Below are positions 1 to 8,332 of a stretch of DNA of 64,000 bases, piece by piece. The position numbers and the translations under genes are program-made. This DNA is from Marinobacter sp. HL-58 (GTDB lineage Bacteria; Pseudomonadota; Gammaproteobacteria; Pseudomonadales; Oleiphilaceae), in the NCBI RefSeq assembly GCF_001314605.1, contig NZ_LIHP01000012.1, forward strand, positions 180,080 to 244,079. Reading direction: 5' to 3'. Under the pieces are notes generated by a model. The model ran no database searches. It saw nothing but the letters and a program-made list of their open reading frames with translations, and was not told the origin of the DNA. How positions within the stretch are numbered: the stretch's first letter is position 1; the number at the start of each line of letters is the position of its first letter.

Positions 1-174
1 TTTGCCGCTTGACGGCCGGTCCAGGCCCGCCATGATGCGCATAAGACTTGTTTTGCCGGCAAGTGTCCGACCGAGGAGGACGTTGAAGGAACCGGGTTCC
101 AGCGTCATGGTGACGTCAGATATCCAGGTTTCCCCGTCCACAACGCGCGACACATTCTGCAGCGTTAAAGACAT
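1..174 (-). CDS. glpS: Glycerol ABC transporter ATP-binding protein GlpS, 5' part only
   Basis: The first 58 codons are visible; the gene runs off the left edge. The protein opens MSLTLQNVSRVVDGETWISD, and a Walker A motif of the form GRTLAGKTS sits at about residues 35-43, followed by LMRIMAGLDRPSSG. The GxTLAGKT form of the P-loop is typical of the GlpS/GlpT ATPases of the rhizobial-type glycerol ABC importer, which energise glycerol uptake across the inner membrane. Glycerol kinase, repressor and dehydrogenase genes follow within 6 kb, which supports the call. The gene is divergent from the sigma-54 regulator, and a sigma-54-like promoter lies about 40 nt upstream of the ATG. Another sugar or polyol ABC ATPase of the same family cannot be excluded from 58 residues. 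Confidence 0.8.
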   Translation of the reverse strand, partial: MSLTLQNVSRVVDGETWISDVTMTLEPGSFNVLLGRTLAGKTSLMRIMAGLDRPSSGK

Positions 175-215
175 GCTTTTTCCCTTTCGGTTGTTGTTTT
201 GTTTGAACTGAGTGT

Positions 216-230
216 ACAAGAGCTGTGCCA
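216..230 (-). promoter_or_regulatory. Candidate sigma-54 promoter of glpS
   Basis: On the minus strand the sequence reads TGGCACAGCTCTTGT. Against the sigma-54 consensus TGGCAC-N5-TTGC it keeps the full -24 element and correct spacing; the -12 element is TTGT instead of TTGC. It would start transcription about 30 nt upstream of the glpS ATG. The neighbouring divergent gene encodes a sigma-54 activator, which makes the match more believable than sequence alone. Confidence 0.5.
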
Positions 231-328
231 AAACGAAAAGATACGAAAATATTTTTTTCAGATCCCTGTAATAAAGGGCTGCAGCTGGCATCTTCAGTTT
301 CAGGCACTTGCAACTTGAGTGTTCAAAA

Positions 329-365
329 TGTTCATTCTGCTCAAATATCATGAGCCGAATGAACA
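329..365. promoter_or_regulatory. Inverted repeat, candidate enhancer site
   Basis: TGTTCATTC at 329-337 is repeated perfectly inverted as GAATGAACA at 357-365, with a 19-nt spacer. A further half-site, GTGTTCA, lies just upstream at about 319-325. It is about 100-150 bp upstream of the sigma-54-like promoter of glpS, a usual distance for enhancer-binding protein sites. The binding protein is not known; the adjacent regulator is the obvious candidate. Confidence 0.4.
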
Positions 366-490
366 CCTGCACAGAATTCAGATATAATATTTATTTTCAG
401 TAGGTTATATGATTTAACCTGTCCTCACCTCCCTGGATTCCGTGAACAGATAGAAACAGTTATTGACCACAGCAGGATTGATCAACAATA

Positions 491-560
491 CTTCTGGTGT
501 TCGTAAACAAATTTTTAGCACGAAAAAATACCGAGTTTTCTCTAAAACGAACACCAGAAG
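491..560. promoter_or_regulatory. 14-bp perfect inverted repeat overlapping the regulator's ribosome site
   Basis: CTTCTGGTGTTCGT (491-504) and ACGAACACCAGAAG (547-560) are perfect inverted copies separated by 42 nt. The right arm ends in AAG, the first bases of the likely Shine-Dalgarno AAGGTGG (558-564) before the ATG at 571. As RNA the hairpin would partly hide the ribosome site. As DNA, each arm carries a TGTTCG/CGAACA half-site like the E. coli GlpR operator (about 12 of 16 positions for each flanking site), so GlpR or the regulator itself could bind here. Confidence 0.5.
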
Positions 561-570
561 GTGGTTTGTC

Positions 571-2403
571 ATGGACTATTCTTCCAGAATCAGCGCCCTG
601 CCCGGTGAAAACCCGCAAGACCCGATCGAAGAATCATGGGAGCGCTGTCGCAACCTGGGCCTGGACAACAACCAGACCCCCGGGCACGGAAGCTGCGATC
701 CCCGGGAACTGGTTGCCTTGCAGAGACAGCACGCCAGCCTGTTAAAAGCGACCGAAGACGAGGCAACCCCCTACTTCGACAACATGCTGCACAATACCCA
801 GTGTATGGTCGTGTTCGCCGATCCCGGCGGCACCATACTGAAAACCCTGCACCCTGAGTCGCAGTTGCCTGCCATGTTCGAAGGCATCCGCCCTGGCAGT
901 ATCTGGGACGAAGCCTCTGCAGGAACCAATGCCATCGGAACCAGCCTGGCAACGGCACAAGCGGTGCATGTCAGGGGTGACCAGCACTACCTCAAGACCC
1001 ATCGCCATCTCACCGGCTCCGCAACTCCGTTATTCGATGCCAACGGCGATCTGGCCGGAAGTCTCTGCCTGTGCGCAACCACCCGAATGCCCGGTGATTA
1101 CTCCCTCGGCATGGTGAAACTGCTGTCCCATGGCATTGAGAATCGTCTGATTTTTCAGACTTATCAAGCCGACTTCCACATATTGAAGTTCAACACCAGT
1201 GCATCCAGCCTGGACAGCAGTTGGGCCGGCCTTCTGGTGGTGGATTCCGACGGCACCATCAGGGCAGCCAACCGGCGCGCACGCACGCTGCTGGGGGAAA
1301 GCCTGGCAACAGGCAATCTGCGTCACCTGTTCGATCTTGATCTTGCCGATCTCACGGCAGCCGCGACGGCAACTCCCATGCGGCTGAAGGCCAGGGGCAA
1401 CTATCAGATTCTCGCCCAGGTGATACCACCGAAGGCGATACGGCCGGCTCATGGAGCCAGACAGGACACCACCAATATTCCGGAGGATGTAATCAACCCC
1501 GGGCGACTTGAACACGGCGACAACCGGGTCAGGCGGCTGGTAAACCAGGCCCGGAAAATGATGGAAAAGGACATCCCCCTTCTGGTATTTGGCGAGACCG
1601 GCTCCGGCAAGGAGATCCTTGTTCGCAGCCTGCATTACCACAGCAGCAGGGCGGCAGGGCCGCTGATTGCAGTCAACTGCGCTGCAATTCCCTCCGAGCT
1701 GGCGGAATCGCAGCTGTTTGGCTACGAGAAAGGCGCGTTTACCGGTGCCCACAACAAAGGATATGTGGGTCTGATCCGACAGGCGGACGGGGGCACTCTT
1801 TTCCTGGACGAAATCGGTGAAATGCCGTTGATGCTTCAATCCAGGTTATTGAGGGTATTGCAGCAGCGGGAGGTTACCCCCCTGGGATCGACCGAGAGTT
1901 ACCCGGTGGATATCAAACTCATCTCGGCAACCAACCGGAGCCTGCGGGACGATATTTCAAAAGGCCACTTCCGGCAGGACCTGTACTACCGTATCGCCGG
2001 GCTTAACCTCGAACTGCCTGCCCTCAGGGACCGGACCGACAGACAGGCGCTGATCCGCTTTGTGCATCAGCGCCTGACCGGGACCGAACCGGGGCCGGCC
2101 CTGAGCGACACCATGCTGAACCTGCTGTCCCGCCATCCCTGGCCCGGTAACATCCGCCAGCTGGTTCATGTGTTAAAGGTTGGTCTTGCCATGGCCGATG
2201 GCGAGCTGCTGGAAGAAGACCACCTGCCCGATGACTTCTTTGCAGACAGCGACGAGCCGGTCAGTATTCAAACCGAACCACTCGACGAACTGCTTCCGCG
2301 GCTATACCGGGCCAATGGCGGCAATGTATCGAGGACGGCACGAGCGGCTGGCGTCAGCCGCAATACGGTCTACAAGTATCTGAGACCGCTCACTGCAGGC
2401 TGA
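571..2403 (+). CDS. Sigma-54-dependent AcoR-type transcriptional regulator
   Basis: This 610-residue enhancer-binding protein would activate sigma-54 promoters by ATP hydrolysis. The N-terminal half has a GAF-type sensor region (AGTNAIGTSLAT) followed by a PAS-like stretch (LLVVDSDGTIRAANRRARTL). The AAA+ domain has Walker A GETGSGKE at about residue 341 and the sigma-54-contacting loop GAFTGA at about 388. A Fis-type helix-turn-helix (VSRTARAAGVSRNTVYKYL) closes the protein. I chose the ATG at 571, preceded by AAGGTGG, over an in-frame TTG at 463 whose extension has no domain content. Architecture matches AcoR-like regulators of alcohol and acetoin catabolism; the true ligand is unknown. Its place between glpS and glpK suggests glycerol or a related alcohol. 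Confidence 0.85.
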   Translation: MDYSSRISALPGENPQDPIEESWERCRNLGLDNNQTPGHGSCDPRELVALQRQHASLLKATEDEATPYFDNMLHNTQCMVVFADPGGTILKTLHPESQLPAMFEGIRPGSIWDEASAGTNAIGTSLATAQAVHVRGDQHYLKTHRHLTGSATPLFDANGDLAGSLCLCATTRMPGDYSLGMVKLLSHGIENRLIFQTYQADFHILKFNTSASSLDSSWAGLLVVDSDGTIRAANRRARTLLGESLATGNLRHLFDLDLADLTAAATATPMRLKARGNYQILAQVIPPKAIRPAHGARQDTTNIPEDVINPGRLEHGDNRVRRLVNQARKMMEKDIPLLVFGETGSGKEILVRSLHYHSSRAAGPLIAVNCAAIPSELAESQLFGYEKGAFTGAHNKGYVGLIRQADGGTLFLDEIGEMPLMLQSRLLRVLQQREVTPLGSTESYPVDIKLISATNRSLRDDISKGHFRQDLYYRIAGLNLELPALRDRTDRQALIRFVHQRLTGTEPGPALSDTMLNLLSRHPWPGNIRQLVHVLKVGLAMADGELLEEDHLPDDFFADSDEPVSIQTEPLDELLPRLYRANGGNVSRTARAAGVSRNTVYKYLRPLTAG

Positions 2404-2427
2404 ACACTTTCCCGGCCAACGCCACGA

Positions 2428-3924
2428 TCATGTGGGGTTTTCGGGGCTGCTTTGCAGCTTCGCCACAGCGGAGCACCAGCCGTCGTAGAGCTCGTCCCGC
2501 TTCTGCTTGGTCATCTGTGGCTCAAAGCGCCGATCACATTGCCACGCCTCCTGGAGCGCCTCCAGTGATTCGTAGATTCCCGCCTGCAGTCCGGCCAGAT
2601 AGGCGGCACCCAGAGCCGTGGTTTCCACCATTCTGGGGCGGTCTACAGTGGCACCGAGAACGTCCGCCAGAAACTGCAGCACCCAGTTGTTGGACACCAT
2701 TCCACCGTCAACCCGTAACGCGATCGGTCGCAAGCCGTCTTTCTGCATGGCCCTCTGCAAGTCCTTGGTCTGGTAACAGACCGACTGCAACCCGGCAGTG
2801 ACAATCTCCTTGATTCCGGTATCCCTGGTCAATCCGAATATCGCCCCCCGGGCATTGGGGTCCCAATAGGGAGCACCCAGCCCGGTGAAGGCCGGCACCA
2901 GGTAGACACCATGGTCAACCGGCGTCCCTTCCGCCAGAGGTTCGGTTTCGCAGGCGCTTCTGATCAGTTGCAGGCCATCCCGCAACCACTGAACGGCCGC
3001 TCCGGCGATGAATATACTGCCTTCCAGTGCATAAACCGGCTTGCCGTTGAGACGGTAGGCAATGGTTGTCAGCAACCGGTGCTCCGAGGTCAGGGCTTTT
3101 TCGCCCGTGTTCAGCATCAGGAAGCAGCCGGTTCCGTACGTACTTTTTGCCATGCCGGTTTCATAGCAGGTCTGGCCAAATAACGCTGCCTGCTGGTCGC
3201 CGGCGATACCCATGACAGAGGCGCCTTCGAGCCGTCCATTACCCACGATCAGACCAAAGTCAGCTGCCGAGTCCATGACTTCAGGCAGCAGGGCCGCCGG
3301 AATGCCGAACAGCTCCAGCAACTCCTGATCCCACTCCTGAGTATGGATATTAAACAGCATGGTGCGGCTTGCATTGGTGGCGTCCGTGCGATGGACCTTT
3401 CCGTCGGTCAGTCGCCAAAGCAGAAAACTGTCTATAGTACCGAACGCAAGTTCACCGTTTTCGGCGCGTTGCCTGGCTCCGGGGACATTATCAAGAATCC
3501 AGCGAATTTTCGTAGCCGAAAAATAAGGATCTATCAGCAACCCGGTCTTGCTGTTCACTGACGGCTCCAGACTCTGTTTTTTCAGCGTTTCACACCAGTC
3601 CGCGGTTCTTCGATCCTGCCAGACGATAGCAGGATACACCGGCTCGCCAGTCGCCCGGTCCCAGAGCACCGTGGTTTCTCGCTGGTTGGTTATCCCAACC
3701 GCAACCACCTCGTCGTTTTCGCCACATCCTTTCTCCATGACATCGTCACAGACTTCCCTCACCGTGCGCCAGATGTCCTCCGGGTCGTGCTCAACCCAGC
3801 CACTGGCCGGAAAATGCTGGGGAAATTCCTGCTGGCTGGTGGCATGTATGCTGGCATCCAAAGTGAAAAGAATCGCCCGGGAACTGGTCGTCCCCTGATC
3901 TATCGACAGAATATACTGGGTCAT
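2428..3924 (-). CDS. glpK: Glycerol kinase
   Basis: Glycerol kinase (498 aa) phosphorylates glycerol to sn-glycerol 3-phosphate with ATP in the cytoplasm. It has the FGGY-family signatures: N-terminal phosphate-binding [27 protein letters not shown] mid-protein, and [19 protein letters not shown] near the C-terminus. Length is normal for the family. It is divergent from glpR, with 204 nt between them that contain T-rich TTTTCGTATTTT-like sequence at about 3950-3965, similar to tracts before glpS and glpD. No glycerol facilitator gene lies beside it, which is unlike E. coli glpFK and agrees with uptake by the ABC transporter whose ATPase gene starts at the left edge. Confidence 0.97.
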   Translation of the reverse strand: MTQYILSIDQGTTSSRAILFTLDASIHATSQQEFPQHFPASGWVEHDPEDIWRTVREVCDDVMEKGCGENDEVVAVGITNQRETTVLWDRATGEPVYPAIVWQDRRTADWCETLKKQSLEPSVNSKTGLLIDPYFSATKIRWILDNVPGARQRAENGELAFGTIDSFLLWRLTDGKVHRTDATNASRTMLFNIHTQEWDQELLELFGIPAALLPEVMDSAADFGLIVGNGRLEGASVMGIAGDQQAALFGQTCYETGMAKSTYGTGCFLMLNTGEKALTSEHRLLTTIAYRLNGKPVYALEGSIFIAGAAVQWLRDGLQLIRSACETEPLAEGTPVDHGVYLVPAFTGLGAPYWDPNARGAIFGLTRDTGIKEIVTAGLQSVCYQTKDLQRAMQKDGLRPIALRVDGGMVSNNWVLQFLADVLGATVDRPRMVETTALGAAYLAGLQAGIYESLEALQEAWQCDRRFEPQMTKQKRDELYDGWCSAVAKLQSSPENPT

Positions 3925-4128
3925 AGCTTTTGGCCTCGGGTGTTCTTATTTTTTCGTATTTTTACTTTTTTGAAAACAAAAGCCAACCTTTTTCATAAAC
4001 CGGAAATCACTCGAACTCTACAACTCCCTAAAAAGGCTGCACAAAGACCCAAAACACTCTAAACTGAACGCGGGTAAAGAATCGCTATTTCGTTCGTTAC
4101 AGAAAAACCGGATGCCGGAGGAGATTGA

Positions 4129-4887
4129 ATGGCACAGCGACGCAGACAGGATCTGATCATGGAGCTGATCCAGCAGAACGGCTTTGTGACAACAGAACAG
4201 CTTGTAGACCAATTCAAGGTGACGCCGCAAACCATTCGCCGGGATCTGAACGAACTGGCCAGCCAGAAGAAACTCCGTCGCCATCACGGCGGAGCGGGGA
4301 TTGACTCCAGCACTGTGAACACGGCCTACCAGGCTCGCAAGATCATGGATCTGGAAGCAAAAGAACGTATCGCCGAAGCTCTGGTGGAGATGATTCCCGA
4401 CAACTCCTCCATGTTCATCAACATCGGTACCACCACTGAAACCATCGCCAAGGCGCTGCTTGAGAAGAACAACCTTCAGGTGGTGACCAACAACCTTCAC
4501 GTCGCCTCCATCCTGTCTGCCAGGGAGGACTTCCATATCATTATCGCCGGTGGTGAAGTCCGGAACCGCGACGGTGGCATTGTAGGTGAAGCAACACGTG
4601 ACTTTATCAACCAGTTCAAGATGGACTTCGGAATCATCGGCATCAGTGGCATCCATAGCGATGGTTCACTGCTTGATTTTGATTACCGGGAAGTCCGCGT
4701 GGCTCAGGCCATCATTGAAAACTCGGGCCAGGTGCTTCTTGCCGCCGACCACTCCAAGTTTGGCCGCAACGCCATGGTTCGGCTTGGCAGTATCGCCCAG
4801 GCCGACCATGTATTTACCGACGAGCCGCCTCCCGTCGAAATCCGCCAGCTACTGCGGGAAAACAACGTAGAACTTCATCTGGTCTGA
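4129..4887 (+). CDS. glpR: DeoR-family glycerol-3-phosphate regulon repressor
   Basis: This 252-aa DeoR-family repressor has an N-terminal helix-turn-helix at about residues 5-55 (LIMELIQQNGFVTTEQLVDQ, then TIRRDLNELASQKKL). The C-terminal DeoR sensor domain includes FINIGTTTETIAKALLEKN and HSKFGRNAMVRLG and would bind glycerol 3-phosphate. Start ATG at 4129 follows GGAGGAGATTGA. It sits between glpK (divergent) and glpD (same strand, 200 nt downstream). GlpR proteins repress glp genes until glycerol 3-phosphate accumulates. A near-consensus E. coli-type GlpR operator lies upstream of the glpV-like gene (8244-8255). Confidence 0.93.
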   Translation: MAQRRRQDLIMELIQQNGFVTTEQLVDQFKVTPQTIRRDLNELASQKKLRRHHGGAGIDSSTVNTAYQARKIMDLEAKERIAEALVEMIPDNSSMFINIGTTTETIAKALLEKNNLQVVTNNLHVASILSAREDFHIIIAGGEVRNRDGGIVGEATRDFINQFKMDFGIIGISGIHSDGSLLDFDYREVRVAQAIIENSGQVLLAADHSKFGRNAMVRLGSIAQADHVFTDEPPPVEIRQLLRENNVELHLV

Positions 4888-5087
4888 CCTCACCCGGGAT
4901 TAACCCTCTCGTTTTCTGACGGATTTTCCGAAAGCGCACTGTTCACTGCCGCACACTTTTTCGTTTTTTTTCTGTATTTTCCTTTACGAATATATTTTGC
5001 TTTCGCATAATATAGGAATACGTTTCTGGAAAAATCGGAAAGAGCGCCCGGATGCGTCCTTTCACAGGCGTCAGGAGATGACACAAG

Positions 5088-6617
5088 ATGACCGAGGAGA
5101 ACAACAGATTTGACGTTGTCGTTGTGGGCGGCGGCGTTAACGGAACGGGAATCGCGATGGATGCTGCGGGCCGTGGCCTCAGGGTGTTGCTGTGTGAAAT
5201 GAACGACCTCGCCTCGGCGACATCCTCCAATAGCAGCAAGCTGATTCATGGCGGCTTGCGCTACCTGGAGCACTATGAGTTCCGGTTGGTTCGCGAGGCA
5301 CTTGCGGAGCGGGAATCGCTGTTGCGAAATTCTCCCCACATCATGTGGCCGATGCGCTTCCGGCTACCCCATCGCCCTCACCTTCGTCCTGCCTGGATGA
5401 TCAGGATGGGACTGTTCCTTTACGACCACCTTGCAAAACGGGAAATTCTGCCCGGGTCACGATCGATCAGGTTCGACGAGAAAGATCCGTTGAAGTCAGA
5501 CATCACAAAAGGATTCGAATATTCCGACGGCTGGGTGGATGATGCCCGCCTGGTGGTGCTGACGGCCAAAAAAGCACAGGAATGCGGCGCCACCATTCTG
5601 ACCAGAACCAAATGCATCAATGCTGAACGGGGCAAGGACACATGGGATGTCTCTCTCCAGGACATGAACGATGACAGCATTCACCATGTTACGGCAAAGG
5701 TGATCGTCAATGCCTCGGGGCCCTGGGTGAGCCGCCTGTTCAGTGAAAGCCTTGCGATGAAGGCGCCGAAGAACATTCGTATGGTCAAGGGCAGCCATAT
5801 TGTGGTTCCGAGGCTGAATCGGGAAACCGAGGCCTACATCCTGCAGAATGAGGATGAGCGCATCGTGTTCGTTATCCCTTATGAGGATGAGTTTTCTCTC
5901 GTTGGTACCACGGATGTGGATTACGAGGGCGACCCGAAGAAGGCGAGGATCTCCCCGGAAGAAACCGAATACCTTCTTGACATTGTCAACTCCCACTTCA
6001 AGCGGCAGTTGACCGCCAGCGACGTGGTCTGGTCTTACTCCGGTGTGCGTCCACTCATGGATGACGAAGAAGGCGATGCCAAGAAGGCTTCCCGGGACTA
6101 TTCCTTTGAAGTCAGCAGGGAGAAAGGCAAGGCCCCGGTTATTTCCGTATTCGGCGGTAAAATCACAACCTACCGCAAGCTTGCGGAAGCTGCCACGGAC
6201 AAGCTGTGCCAGTTCTTTCCACAAGCCGCAGGCCCCTGGACCAAGCATGCCATTCTTCCTGGCGGTGACTTTGAGAATCACGACACCCTCGAAGCGCGTA
6301 TTTCCGAGGATTACCCCTGGCTTCCCGAGGCAGTCTGCAGCCGTTATGTGCGTACATACGGAACCAACGCCTACCACATCCTGGACGATGCCAAATCCAT
6401 TACTGACCTGGGTTACCGGTTCGCCGGAACGCTTTATGAACGCGAAGTGGAATACCTGATCAAATACGAATGGGCGATGACATCGGAGGATATCCTCTGG
6501 CGCCGCACCAAACAGGGGCTGTACGCCACTGAAGAAGATGTCCGTGAGCTCGACCGGTATTTGGCTGCTCAGGCAAACCCGCAACCACAAACCGTTGCTC
6601 TCCACCACAGCGCCTGA
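5088..6617 (+). CDS. glpD: Aerobic glycerol-3-phosphate dehydrogenase
   Basis: This 509-aa FAD enzyme oxidises glycerol 3-phosphate to dihydroxyacetone phosphate at the inner membrane and passes electrons to quinone. The FAD-binding fold is at the N-terminus (FDVVVVGGGVNGTGIAMDAA), followed by the GlpD signature with SNSSKLIHGGLRYLEHYEF. The C-terminal domain has FGGKITTYRKLAE. Length is normal. It follows glpR on the same strand, and the upstream region is T-rich with TTTTCG tracts, so it is probably under GlpR control. A strong intrinsic terminator follows at 6637-6669. Confidence 0.97.
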   Translation: MTEENNRFDVVVVGGGVNGTGIAMDAAGRGLRVLLCEMNDLASATSSNSSKLIHGGLRYLEHYEFRLVREALAERESLLRNSPHIMWPMRFRLPHRPHLRPAWMIRMGLFLYDHLAKREILPGSRSIRFDEKDPLKSDITKGFEYSDGWVDDARLVVLTAKKAQECGATILTRTKCINAERGKDTWDVSLQDMNDDSIHHVTAKVIVNASGPWVSRLFSESLAMKAPKNIRMVKGSHIVVPRLNRETEAYILQNEDERIVFVIPYEDEFSLVGTTDVDYEGDPKKARISPEETEYLLDIVNSHFKRQLTASDVVWSYSGVRPLMDDEEGDAKKASRDYSFEVSREKGKAPVISVFGGKITTYRKLAEAATDKLCQFFPQAAGPWTKHAILPGGDFENHDTLEARISEDYPWLPEAVCSRYVRTYGTNAYHILDDAKSITDLGYRFAGTLYEREVEYLIKYEWAMTSEDILWRRTKQGLYATEEDVRELDRYLAAQANPQPQTVALHHSA

Positions 6618-6636
6618 ACCACTCTCTCAGGCATTT

Positions 6637-6669
6637 GCTCCGGCCGGCTCTACCGTCCGGAGCTTTTTT
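6637..6669 (+). terminator. Terminator of glpD
   Basis: GCTCCGG (6637-6643) pairs with CCGGAGC (6657-6663) and is followed directly by six T residues. It lies 20 nt after the glpD stop. Confidence 0.85.
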
Positions 6670-6720
6670 GTGGGTGTAATTCGCCCGATCTGGCTATTCA
6701 GGACGAGTCCGCTTGAATAA

Positions 6721-6749
6721 AAAAAGCCGGGTGTCTTTCGACACCCGGC
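6721..6749 (-). terminator. Terminator of the porin gene
   Basis: A perfect 10-bp stem, GCCGGGTGTC (6726-6735) with GACACCCGGC (6740-6749), has a TTTC-type loop. On the minus strand a T-run follows (6725-6719). It lies 50 nt after the porin stop and could work in both directions. Confidence 0.85.
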
Positions 6750-6798
6750 TTTCTGCCTGAACGCTTCCTCCTTCGAAAGAGGAAGTTATCAATCTCGC

Positions 6799-7926
6799 TT
6801 AGAAAGTAAGCTGTGAGCCTACGATGAAGGCGTTGTACTCATTATCACCTGTCTCGGTGCCATAGGTTTGGTATTCGGCCATCAGGGTCAAAGCGTCTGT
6901 GGCCGCATAACGGGCAAAGATCATGGTGAGATCAGAGTCGTTTTCGCCAGTGCCAATATCATCTTCTCCTTCGCCATAGCTGGCACCCAGGGTCGTGGCG
7001 CCAAAGTCGTAGGTAGATTCAACATACCACTGGCTGGCGTCTTCCTCCTGATCGTCGAGACGAGCAGCAAACACGCCGTTACCGGTACCTGATGTCATGG
7101 CGTAGTTGGCACGAACACCCAGGCCACCCAGGGATACCGAACCACCAAAGTCAACGCCGGACATGGTGTAGTCATCAAAGGCGCCGGTTTTCGAATCAAC
7201 GTCCTGGGTAAACGCACTGGTCCACAAAGAGAACATGTCCGCAGAGTAAACCACGTTACCTTCAATCCGTGGCGTGGCGTACTCCGCATCACCGCCTGGG
7301 TCCTCAGCATCGCTTAACTTCGACGGTGTGAACACACCTACCTTGAATTGCAGACCGCCCAGGTCATTGGAGGTATACATCACTCGGGGTGTGAAGTCCG
7401 CGTAGAAGTAACCATTGCCGATCCTGCCCGCAGTTGCAGCGACTTGATCAGGACCACCCCCGATCAATCCAACGCCCAGAGCACTGCCATTATCGCCGAT
7501 GGCCGGCGTGCCGTAGATGCCAAAGCCCTTACCGATGTTGACGGTACCGAAGTCACCGGCGACCGCGATTTCCGCCACACGGCTGCGGAAGTCTTCATCG
7601 GCATCGCCAATCGACAGGTTGGCGTTCATCTGGAAATGGCCAGACACTGTGAGGCCATTCTGGGTTGGTGCGTAAATGTTGGTTTGAAGCGTCGCCGGGT
7701 TAAACCCGGTCGTGACGTTGAACGCGTCTTCTTCATCTTCGAAGTCACCGAAGACCGCGAAAACCGGGATATGGCCGTTCACCCCGAACTTCCAGCCACT
7801 ATCTGATTCCAGTGACAGCTCAGCGGCCGCCGGAGCTGAAAAGCCTCCCGCGACAAGGGCAACACCCACTGCAAGAGCGGACAGCCTGAGAGTTTTAGCA
7901 TTAGAACAGTTTTTGTTTTCGATCAT
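6799..7926 (-). CDS. Outer-membrane general porin
   Basis: This 375-aa protein has a Sec signal peptide ending near SAPAAAELS. It then shows a beta-barrel pattern of short alternating strands with acidic loops (GDFEDEEDAF, GEGEDDIGTGEND) and ends in phenylalanine (VGSQLTF), as outer-membrane barrels do. It resembles the Gram-negative trimeric porin family. The position between glpD and the glpV-like gene suggests it could admit glycerol or glycerol phosphates, but that is inference from neighbourhood only. It is divergent from the glpV-like gene, and a 7-bp inverted repeat in the shared upstream region could control either gene. Confidence 0.85.
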   Translation of the reverse strand: MIENKNCSNAKTLRLSALAVGVALVAGGFSAPAAAELSLESDSGWKFGVNGHIPVFAVFGDFEDEEDAFNVTTGFNPATLQTNIYAPTQNGLTVSGHFQMNANLSIGDADEDFRSRVAEIAVAGDFGTVNIGKGFGIYGTPAIGDNGSALGVGLIGGGPDQVAATAGRIGNGYFYADFTPRVMYTSNDLGGLQFKVGVFTPSKLSDAEDPGGDAEYATPRIEGNVVYSADMFSLWTSAFTQDVDSKTGAFDDYTMSGVDFGGSVSLGGLGVRANYAMTSGTGNGVFAARLDDQEEDASQWYVESTYDFGATTLGASYGEGEDDIGTGENDSDLTMIFARYAATDALTLMAEYQTYGTETGDNEYNAFIVGSQLTF

Positions 7927-8076
7927 GATAGCTTCCTATTATTGTTTGAGATTTTCCGACCTGTCAGCCCTTTCTCTCGTTGGAGTTTCGATTTCCCTCA
8001 ATTGCAATACATCAGGTACGTCCTCCGTGCTGACCGGCACTGCCATCCCGAACATTCATTGCGGTCTTTGACCGGC

Positions 8077-8098
8077 TTGTGTTTTCGAGACAACACAA
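8077..8098. promoter_or_regulatory. Inverted repeat, possible operator
   Basis: TTGTGTT (8077-8083) and AACACAA (8092-8098) are perfect inverted copies with an 8-nt spacer, about 150 nt upstream of the porin start. No regulator is recognised for it. Confidence 0.35.
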
Positions 8099-8243
8099 AT
8101 CTAACTCGCAAAGGAAAAAATGGAAAGTTTTAGAACATTATTTTTTCACTTTTATTGCACATTTTATGAGCATATTCCAGCTAAAAAATCTTAACTACTT
8201 GTCTTTACGGTCTTTTATCGGATTACATGAACTGTCATAAATT

Positions 8244-8255
8244 TTCGTTGACGAA
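8244..8255. promoter_or_regulatory. GlpR-like operator upstream of glpV-like gene
   Basis: TTCGTTGACGAA has TTCGT/ACGAA arms, and with the next C it matches the core of the E. coli GlpR consensus TTCGWTAWCGAAC except for one base (G for A at the centre). It lies about 80 nt before the ATG, where repression of a promoter would be expected. It links the isolated binding-protein gene to the glycerol regulon. Confidence 0.55.
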
Positions 8256-8332
8256 CCATATAGCGAACATTACGCTCAGTAATGTAGTAAAACCAACAAC
8301 AAGCGAAGAAAGCAAAACAATAAAGGTGTCAC

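Larger units (their letters stand above)
175..570. other. Divergent control region between glpS and the sigma-54 regulator
   Basis: This 396-nt stretch has no supported gene. It holds the sigma-54-like promoter (216-230), two direct TTTTCGT repeats on the minus strand (about 233-249), a 9-bp inverted repeat (329-365) and a 14-bp inverted repeat (491-560). An in-frame TTG at 463 could extend the regulator, but the extension would run through the second inverted repeat and has no clear ribosome site. Confidence 0.6.
7927..8332. other. Divergent control region between porin and glpV-like gene
   Basis: There is no supported gene in these 406 nt. The half nearer glpV is AT-rich. It contains an inverted repeat TTGTGTT/AACACAA (8077-8098), a GlpR-like operator (8244-8255) and a TGTAGTAA half-site (8283-8290) like those in the two HexR-like sites of this window. 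Confidence 0.6.

Noticed and set aside
463..570. Upstream TTG start extending the sigma-54 regulator by 36 residues
   Set aside because: The extension has no domain content and runs through the 14-bp inverted repeat; the ATG at 571 has a good ribosome site.
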